Shown here in pieces: positions 6,219 through 11,252 of a stretch of 11,252 nt of DNA. Position numbers and translations under genes: made by a program. The notes below the pieces were generated by a model. It was not told the origin of the DNA. It was given only the letters and a program-made list of their open reading frames with translations, and searched no databases. Where the stretch lies: assembly GCA_018883305.1 (NCBI GenBank), contig VEQI01000075.1:1-11252 (forward strand), given 5' to 3'. Source of the stretch: Limnohabitans sp. Its GTDB lineage: Bacteria; Pseudomonadota; Gammaproteobacteria; Burkholderiales; Burkholderiaceae_C. Numbering within the stretch: the first letter of the stretch is position 1; each line of letters opens with the position of its first letter.

Positions 6219-8281
6219 GCGGCCATCTCCTGACGAGTCACTCGTAAATTGCCGAAGTCATCCACCCGGGCTTCAAAGCCGGGCTCCAGCCAGACCGTGG
6301 TGTCAGGCTGCTCCAGAATGGCGGGGCCTGCCACCACAGCACCCACGGGCAGCGCCAGCCGGTCCAGTCGCTGTGCCTCCCACCAGCGTCCCTGGTGATA
6401 CACGCGCTGGGTGCCCAGGGGCTGCGTGGAGCCCGCACCCTGAGGCGCCAACACCTGCAGGTTGAATTTCGGGCGAATGCCCAACCGGGCATAGCGCAAA
6501 TTCAGCACCCGGATCACCAGCCCACTCAGCACGCGACCAAACGCCTGCTGATAACTGGCTTCGAAGGCTTGCTGAATGCGCTCACGGGTGAGCTGGGCCG
6601 GGTCGATGCGAACCGACAGGGTATGGGTTTGCCCTGCATACAGCATGTCCAGCACCACGATTTCTTCCACCGATTCAAACCGCACGCCGGCAGAATCCAG
6701 CCGTTGCTGACACTGCTGCGCCAGCGCAGACAAACGCTGTTGCAGTTGCGCCAGATCCAGTTCCTTCAACCCCTGGTTGAGGGTCTGGACAGCGTCATGT
6801 CGCATGTCGGCCATCACACAACCCAGCGCCGAGGTGACGCCCGGATAACGTGGAATCAAGCCGGTGGTCACACCCACCTCGCGCATCATGGCGCACACAT
6901 GCAAGGCACCGCCGCCACCAAACGGCATGTAGGCAAACTGGCGCGGATCGTGGCCACGTTCAATCGAGGCCACGCGAATGGCGCCGGCCATCTTGGCATT
7001 GGCCACGGTCAGAATGGCTTCAGCCGCAGCTTCGACAGAGAGCCCCAGGGGACGCGCCACATGCACATCGATGGCTTGCGCGGCCGCCTGGGCATCCAGC
7101 GCTTGCAACAAGCCACCACCCAGCGGCCGATCGGCGGCAATGCGCCCCAGAAACACATTGGCATCCGTGACGGTGGGGCGCGTGTTGCCGCGTCCATAGC
7201 AGGCCGGCCCAGGCTGACTGCCAGCCGACTCGGGCCCCACCTGCAACATGCCACTGGCGTCCACCGAGGCAATCGACCCACCACCCGCGCCAATGGTCTC
7301 GATCTGGATCATGGGTGAGCGCACCACCATCCCGAACTCGATGGCGGTCTGCGCAGCCAAGGCCGCTTCACCCCCAGCCACCAACGACACATCAAAGGAG
7401 GTGCCGCCCATATCGCCCGTGATGACATCGGGAAAGCCCGCCGAACGCGCAATGGCCGCACAGGCAATCACACCCGCCGCCGGGCCGGACAAAGCGGTGC
7501 GCACCGGCACATCACACGCGGTCTGGCGCGACATCACGCCACCATTGCTTTGCACAATCAACAACTCGCCGGCAAACCCCTGTCCGCGCAAATCCGCATC
7601 CAGCCGCGCCAGGTAGCTGCCCACCACCGGTTGCAGGGCCGCATTCAAGGTGGCGGTGGAGCAGCGCTCGAACTCACGGATCTCGGGCAACACCTCGGCT
7701 GCCGCGGTTACGTGGGGATTGGGCCAGAGCTCGCGCACCGCAGCCACGGCCGCTTGCTCATTGACCGGGTTGGCGTAGGCATGCAGGAAGAACACGCACA
7801 CCGCCTCGCAGCCAGCCGCCAGCAAGGCACGGGCTTGTGCGCGCACCTGCGCCAGGTCCACCGGCGTGTGCAAGGTGCCGTCCGCCAGCACGCGCTCATC
7901 CACCTCCAGCCGCCACTCGCGTGGCACCACCGGCGTGAAGCTGCCACGCAAGCCCCACGTGGCAGGCCGGTCACGGCGGCGCATTTCCAGCACATCCCGA
8001 AAGCCACGCGTGGTGATGATGCCGGTACGCGCCACCTTGCGCTCCAGCAAGGCATTGGTCCCCACGGTGGTGCCGTGCACGATGGTGGCTATTTCATTCG
8101 CGCCACCGCCCGAGCGGGCAATGCCATTCATGAAGCCACGTGCTTCCTCGCCACGGGTAGAGGGCACCTTCACGATGCGCACGTCACCACTGACCTCATC
8201 CAGAATAAATAAATCGGTGAACGTGCCGCCCACATCCACACCAATCACGGTGGAGCGCTGGGGGTTGCGCTTGTCGCTCAT
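6215..8281 (-). CDS. Hydantoinase/oxoprolinase A-type subunit (HyuA; ATP-dependent cyclic amidase or carboxylase subunit)
   Basis: The 688-residue protein belongs to the ASKHA-fold HyuA family, found in N-methylhydantoinase, 5-oxoprolinase, caprolactamase and acetone/acetophenone carboxylases, where this subunit binds ATP and phosphorylates the substrate. Seen: the phosphate-1 motif GVDVGGTFTD at 14-23; IVQSNGGVM at 242-250; the phosphate-2 motif GDMGGTSFDVSL at 289-300; ETIGAGGGSIA at 328-338; the GPACYGRGNTRPTVTDANVF block at 358-377; and PFGGGGALH at 453-461. The length is normal. The ATG at 8281 is chosen because the conserved N-terminus starts there and a GGGAAGG site lies 7 bases upstream; an in-frame extension to 8461 would only read through the end of the B gene. 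The gene overlaps hyuB by 4 bases (ATGA) and the next gene also by 4 bases. It should form a complex with the product of the upstream gene. Sequence alone does not separate cyclic-amide hydrolysis from carboxylation. Confidence 0.94.
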   Translation of the reverse strand: MSDKRNPQRSTVIGVDVGGTFTDLFILDEVSGDVRIVKVPSTRGEEARGFMNGIARSGGGANEIATIVHGTTVGTNALLERKVARTGIITTRGFRDVLEMRRRDRPATWGLRGSFTPVVPREWRLEVDERVLADGTLHTPVDLAQVRAQARALLAAGCEAVCVFFLHAYANPVNEQAAVAAVRELWPNPHVTAAAEVLPEIREFERCSTATLNAALQPVVGSYLARLDADLRGQGFAGELLIVQSNGGVMSRQTACDVPVRTALSGPAAGVIACAAIARSAGFPDVITGDMGGTSFDVSLVAGGEAALAAQTAIEFGMVVRSPMIQIETIGAGGGSIASVDASGMLQVGPESAGSQPGPACYGRGNTRPTVTDANVFLGRIAADRPLGGGLLQALDAQAAAQAIDVHVARPLGLSVEAAAEAILTVANAKMAGAIRVASIERGHDPRQFAYMPFGGGGALHVCAMMREVGVTTGLIPRYPGVTSALGCVMADMRHDAVQTLNQGLKELDLAQLQQRLSALAQQCQQRLDSAGVRFESVEEIVVLDMLYAGQTHTLSVRIDPAQLTRERIQQAFEASYQQAFGRVLSGLVIRVLNLRYARLGIRPKFNLQVLAPQGAGSTQPLGTQRVYHQGRWWEAQRLDRLALPVGAVVAGPAILEQPDTTVWLEPGFEARVDDFGNLRVTRQEMAA
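6227..6231 (-). promoter_or_regulatory. Ribosome binding site AGGAG inside the end of hyuA, for the isochorismatase-fold gene
   Basis: AGGAG on the minus strand lies 8 bases before the ATG at 6218 and is embedded in the last codons of the hyuA-like gene. It is the best Shine-Dalgarno match in the window and fixes the start at 6218. Confidence 0.65.
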
Positions 8282-9978
8282 GTCGAAACCTTCCCTGTCG
8301 TCGAACTCACCCAGCCCTGTGCTGCATCTTGCGCTCTGGCCGCAGGACTGCGCTGTGCGGGGTCGCCATAGCCGCCTCCGCCAGGCGTTTGCAGCCGTAC
8401 CCGCTGGCCTTTGCGCAAAGGAATGCCCAGCATCTTGGACACCATGGGCGGGCGCACCCATTCATCACCCTGCTGAAATTCAAACACGTTGGGCAAGGCA
8501 GGCTGACCACCGGCAATTCCCTTGGGTGCCGAGGTGCCACGCTCACCGAAGATGAAGGCTTCGGCCTGCTCTTCCAGCAATTCAATTTCGTAGATGGCCC
8601 CCAACCCGCCGCGATGCTCGCCATCGCCCCCGGAATCCGGGCGCAATGCCCATTGCGTGAAGCGCACCGGATAGGCCGCCTCCAGAATTTCCAGCGGCGG
8701 AATGGTGGCGGTGGAGATGGGCGCGTTGCCATGGCTGAGCCCATCGCCATCGGCATGTCCGCCATGACCGCCGCCAAAAAAGCTGAACATCACCCAACGC
8801 TGTCCGCGTCGTGCGGCATCCGTTCGATGGCCGGCGATGGAAAGCGCATTGATGGTGCCGTAAGCGTGCGCCATGGCGCGCTTGGGGTCGGCCTGGGCCA
8901 TGGCGCTGAACATCACATCGATCATGCGCAGAATGGTTTCGGTGTAGCCACCCACGGGGCGTGGCCGTGCGGCACTGATCACCAGGCCATCGGGCAGCAC
9001 GAAGTCCACCGCGTCCAGCACACCGGCATTGGCGGGCACATCGGGGAACAGGTGTTTGAGCGCCACATAGCAAGCCGCCACCGCCGTGGCGCGCGAGATG
9101 TTCACCGGCCCTTCGCACTGCGGACTGGTACGCGTGAAGTCCAGCGTGAGGCGGTCCCCTCGCACGCGCATGTCCAGGGCAATGGTGAGTGGCGTATTGC
9201 GCACGCCATCGTTGTCCAGCACATCCTCGAAGGCGTAGTCACCATCGGGCAACGTGGCAATGTGCGCGCGCATCAGGCGCAAGGCCCGCTCGCGCAATTC
9301 ACGCATGGCGGTGAGCACGCGCTCGTCACCGTATTCATCCAGCAGACTGTGCAATCGCACCGCGCCCAGCTCCAGCGCAGCGAGTTGACCGTTCAAGTCG
9401 CCCCACAGGCTGTCAGGCAAGCGGGTGTTGGCGCGCAGAATGGCCAGCACATCTTCATCCAGCTGTCCTTGCCTCACGATGCGCACGGGGGGAATTTGCA
9501 CCGCTTCTTGCCAGCACTCCGTGGCCGCCGGGTTGTAGTTGCCGGGCACAGCACCGCCCACGTCATGCCAGTGCGCCGCCGAGGCCAGGTAGCAAAACAA
9601 ACGGCCATCGCGATAGAACGGTCGCACCAGCTTGAAGTCATTGGCGTGCGTGCCACCGTCGTAAGGATCGTTGAAAAGCCAGGTGTCGCCCTCACGCATG
9701 CCACCACGGCCAGCCGCTGCCTGCGCGGCGGCACGCACGGCAAACGCCATCGCGCCAACGAACACCGGCAACCCCGACTTGCCCTGCACCAGGGTGTCGC
9801 CGGAGTCGGCGTCATACAGTCCATGACAAGCGTCGTGGGCCTCGGCGATGATGGGGTTGAACGCGCTGCGATACAACGTGGCGTCCATCTCGTCAGCAAT
9901 TTGTTCCAACCGGCCACGCAGCACGGCCAGGGTCACCGGGTCCAGCGCGGTGCCGGCAGAGGGGTTGAGTTCAGGCAT
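8278..9978 (-). CDS. Hydantoinase/oxoprolinase B-type subunit (HyuB)
   Basis: The 566-residue protein is the HyuB partner of the ATP-dependent hydantoinase/oxoprolinase/acetone carboxylase family. Seen: an N-terminal DPVTLAVLRGRLEQIADEM block (13-31); the highly conserved NDPYDGGTHANDF (103-115); the AHWHDVGG motif (135-142), whose histidines lie in a region associated with metal binding in relatives; LDFTRTSPQCEGPVN (279-293); RPDSGGDGEHRGGLG (446-460); and the terminal TPGGGGYGDP (531-540). All hallmark motifs are present at normal length, so the protein should be active. Its ATG overlaps the stop of the LeuD-like gene by 8 bases, with a GAGG site about 5 bases upstream. The order is B before A in the direction of transcription, whereas many hydantoinase operons run A then B. 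Possible roles are opening of a lactam, imide, hydantoin or oxoproline ring with ATP, or a carboxylation. Confidence 0.94.
   Translation of the reverse strand: MPELNPSAGTALDPVTLAVLRGRLEQIADEMDATLYRSAFNPIIAEAHDACHGLYDADSGDTLVQGKSGLPVFVGAMAFAVRAAAQAAAGRGGMREGDTWLFNDPYDGGTHANDFKLVRPFYRDGRLFCYLASAAHWHDVGGAVPGNYNPAATECWQEAVQIPPVRIVRQGQLDEDVLAILRANTRLPDSLWGDLNGQLAALELGAVRLHSLLDEYGDERVLTAMRELRERALRLMRAHIATLPDGDYAFEDVLDNDGVRNTPLTIALDMRVRGDRLTLDFTRTSPQCEGPVNISRATAVAACYVALKHLFPDVPANAGVLDAVDFVLPDGLVISAARPRPVGGYTETILRMIDVMFSAMAQADPKRAMAHAYGTINALSIAGHRTDAARRGQRWVMFSFFGGGHGGHADGDGLSHGNAPISTATIPPLEILEAAYPVRFTQWALRPDSGGDGEHRGGLGAIYEIELLEEQAEAFIFGERGTSAPKGIAGGQPALPNVFEFQQGDEWVRPPMVSKMLGIPLRKGQRVRLQTPGGGGYGDPAQRSPAARAQDAAQGWVSSTTGKVST
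8289..8295 (-). promoter_or_regulatory. Ribosome binding site GGGAAGG deciding the hyuA start
   Basis: GGGAAGG on the minus strand lies 7 bases before the ATG at 8281, inside the last codons of the hyuB-like gene. It supports the short N-terminus beginning just before the conserved nucleotide-binding motif. Confidence 0.6.
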
Positions 9979-10486
9979 GTGGGCCTCGTGAGGATCGTTG
10001 TTTAAGCAAGGGCAAGAGTCCGCCCGCGCGGACCATGTCCATTAAAAAGTCGGGGATGGGCGCGGCCTGCAAGCGTGTGCCATCGGCACGGATGATCTCC
10101 CCCGCTTGGGAGGACACCTCCCACTGCAGACTTTCACCCTCGCTGATCTGCTGGGCATCCGGGCAGGTCAGCAACAGCAATCCCAGATTGAAAGCATTGC
10201 GAAAGAACAACCCGCCAAATGAAGGGGCAATGACCGCAGACACCCCCAGGTGCACCAGCGCACCCGCGGCCTGCTCGCGCGATGAGCCAATGCCGAAATT
10301 GGGCCCGGCCACCACCACGTCACCCGGGCGGACCGATGATGCAAATTCGGGTCGAACGCTCTCCAGGCAATGCATGGCAATCACGTCCAGCCCGTGCTTC
10401 ATGTAGGCGCCAGGCGCCAGCACATCGGTGTCAATGTCCGAGCCCAGGCGCCAGGCCCGGGCGCGTGGGGTGGCGTTCAAGCGCAT
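9971..10486 (-). CDS. Aconitase-family small subunit (3-isopropylmalate dehydratase small subunit-like, LeuD/DmdB type)
   Basis: The 171-residue protein is the swivelling 'domain 4' partner of the large subunit encoded just upstream. Seen: WRLGSDIDTDVLAPGAYMK (12-30), which includes the conserved DIDTD and the substrate-loop region; GPNFGIGSSREQAAGAL (61-77), matching the family G-x-NFG-x-GSSRE motif with the substrate-binding SSR (68-70); FGGLFFRNAFNLGL (90-103); and PDFLMDMVRAGGLLPLL (145-161). Isoleucine at 66 and glutamine at 72 replace the cysteine and histidine usual in LeuD (FGCGSSREHA). That, with the non-leucine context, points to another substrate: relatives include 2,3-dimethylmalate dehydratase, methylmalate/citraconate and maleate hydratases and homoaconitase. 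The ATG at 10486 overlaps the large-subunit stop by 10 bases, with GGGAG 5 bases upstream; starts further upstream would read into leuC-like codons. The family is clear, the substrate open. Confidence 0.92.
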   Translation of the reverse strand: MRLNATPRARAWRLGSDIDTDVLAPGAYMKHGLDVIAMHCLESVRPEFASSVRPGDVVVAGPNFGIGSSREQAAGALVHLGVSAVIAPSFGGLFFRNAFNLGLLLLTCPDAQQISEGESLQWEVSSQAGEIIRADGTRLQAAPIPDFLMDMVRAGGLLPLLKQRSSRGPHA

Positions 10487-11252
10487 GACAACTCCCGAAC
10501 GTCCGCGATGCGTCCTTGCAGCGCGGAAGCCGCCACCGTCCAGGGTGAGGCCAGGTACACCTGCACACTGGCCGGCCCCATGCGCGCCTTGAAATTGCGC
10601 GCCGTGCTGGAGATGACGCGCGCGCCCTCCTCGAAATGACCGCCATAGCCCGCGCAAATACCGCAGCTGTTGGGCAGCACCTCGGCCCCGGCATCCACCA
10701 AGGTTTGCATCACGCCTTCACGGGCGGCCTGCGCCTGCTCACGGGCGCTGGCCGGTGCCACCAGCAGGCGCATGCCCTTGGCAATGCGACGACCGCGCAA
10801 CACGGTGGCCGCCGCGCGCAAATCTTCCAACTTGGCGCCCGTGCATGCGCCCAGGTAGGCCACATCAAGCGATACATCGGCGTATGCCGTGACGGGCTGT
10901 GTGTTGGCAGGGCTGTGCGGGGCAGCTACTTGAGGCGCCAGCGTGGTGGCATCGAAGGTGTGCAGCGTCACCTCGGCGTCGGGGTCGGAGCGCCAGTGAT
11001 GCACCTCGGCCAATCGATCTTCGCTCACGCCGGTGGCGCGCAAGTAATCCTGGGTCACGTCATCGGGCTCGATCAAGCCCGCTTGTGCACCCAGCTCCGC
11101 GCTCAGGTTGGACAAGGTCATGCGCTCTTGCATGTTGAGCCTGCGGACCGTGTCACCGGCAAACTCCACGGCCTGGTAGTCACCACCGTTCATTCCAAAG
11201 CGGCCAATCATGTGCAGCATCATGTCCTTGGCGCCCACGCCCGGTGTGAGCT
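10477..11252 (-). CDS. Aconitase-family large subunit (3-isopropylmalate dehydratase large subunit-like, LeuC/DmdA type), partial, N-terminus beyond right edge
   Basis: The 257 C-terminal residues are present; the family is about 420-470 residues long, so roughly the first 160-200 residues, including the substrate-side start of the domain, lie outside. The reading frame is open to the edge and begins LTPGVGAKDMMLHMIG, the usual motif of LeuC-type dehydratases. The three 4Fe-4S ligands are all visible: one cysteine in YLGACTGAKLEDLRAA and two in PNSCGICAGYGGH (C-x2-C). A typical SSTARNFKARMG segment follows near the end. The enzyme should interconvert a 2-hydroxy- and a 3-hydroxy-type dicarboxylate through an unsaturated intermediate, or hydrate an unsaturated diacid, together with the small subunit encoded next (10-base overlap, ATGCGCTTGA). 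Nothing else for leucine synthesis is nearby, so biosynthetic LeuC is unlikely. The start and any promoter are outside the window. Confidence 0.93.
   Translation of the reverse strand, partial: LTPGVGAKDMMLHMIGRFGMNGGDYQAVEFAGDTVRRLNMQERMTLSNLSAELGAQAGLIEPDDVTQDYLRATGVSEDRLAEVHHWRSDPDAEVTLHTFDATTLAPQVAAPHSPANTQPVTAYADVSLDVAYLGACTGAKLEDLRAAATVLRGRRIAKGMRLLVAPASAREQAQAAREGVMQTLVDAGAEVLPNSCGICAGYGGHFEEGARVISSTARNFKARMGPASVQVYLASPWTVAASALQGRIADVRELSCA

Noticed and set aside
6395..7318. Plus-strand open frame (307 codons) opposite hyuA
   Set aside because: Same reasoning: antisense to conserved HyuA motifs, with biased composition.
8282..8461. N-terminal extension of hyuA by 60 codons
   Set aside because: It is read in another frame through the end of hyuB, has no homology-like sequence, and a good ribosome site supports the start at 8281.
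8329..10005. Long plus-strand open frame (558 codons) opposite hyuB
   Set aside because: It mirrors the hyuB-like gene, which has all family motifs. The plus-strand translation is rich in His/Arg/Gln with no recognisable domain, as expected of a GC-rich antisense shadow.
1..11252. CRISPR arrays, tRNA/rRNA genes, insertion sequences, direct repeats or riboswitches
   Set aside because: None was found by eye; the window is almost fully covered by coding sequence and no regular repeats or transposase-like frames are visible.

Overview
The window is a block of accessory metabolic genes from a GC-rich proteobacterium. The TctA/TctB transporter pair, the HyuA/HyuB pair and the base composition fit a betaproteobacterium of the Burkholderiales (Comamonadaceae or Alcaligenaceae type). 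That placement is inference, because there is no rRNA or other marker here.

All ten recognised genes lie on the minus strand, so transcription runs from the right edge to the left edge. In that order they are: an aconitase-family large subunit (LeuC-like, 5' end cut by the right edge); its small subunit (LeuD-like); a hydantoinase B/oxoprolinase-type subunit; a hydantoinase A/oxoprolinase-type subunit; an isochorismatase-fold hydrolase; an FAD-dependent fumarate-reductase-like oxidoreductase; a stand-alone MetE-type zinc methyltransferase domain; a multidomain Old Yellow Enzyme of the dienoyl-CoA reductase/trimethylamine dehydrogenase type; and the membrane subunits TctB and TctA of a tripartite tricarboxylate transporter (TctA cut by the left edge).

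Packing is very tight. Junctions overlap by 10, 8, 4 and 4 bases, then are separated by 1, 61, 14, 5 and 2 bases. The whole window therefore looks like the inside of one polycistronic unit. No promoter, terminator, RNA gene, mobile element or CRISPR array was seen. The plus strand carries only shadow reading frames, and no stretch longer than 61 bases is without a gene.

Functionally this reads as an uncharacterised catabolic operon: uptake of an organic anion (TctAB), flavin redox chemistry on the substrate (two flavoproteins), ATP-dependent opening of a cyclic amide/imide/lactone or a carboxylation (HyuAB), a further hydrolysis (isochorismatase fold), hydration/isomerisation of a hydroxy- or unsaturated dicarboxylate (LeuCD-like), and transfer of a methyl or alkyl group (MetE-like). 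The substrate cannot be read from the sequence. Two details stand out. The isochorismatase-fold protein has glycine where amidases of that family carry the catalytic cysteine. The combination of enzyme families matches no pathway I can name.
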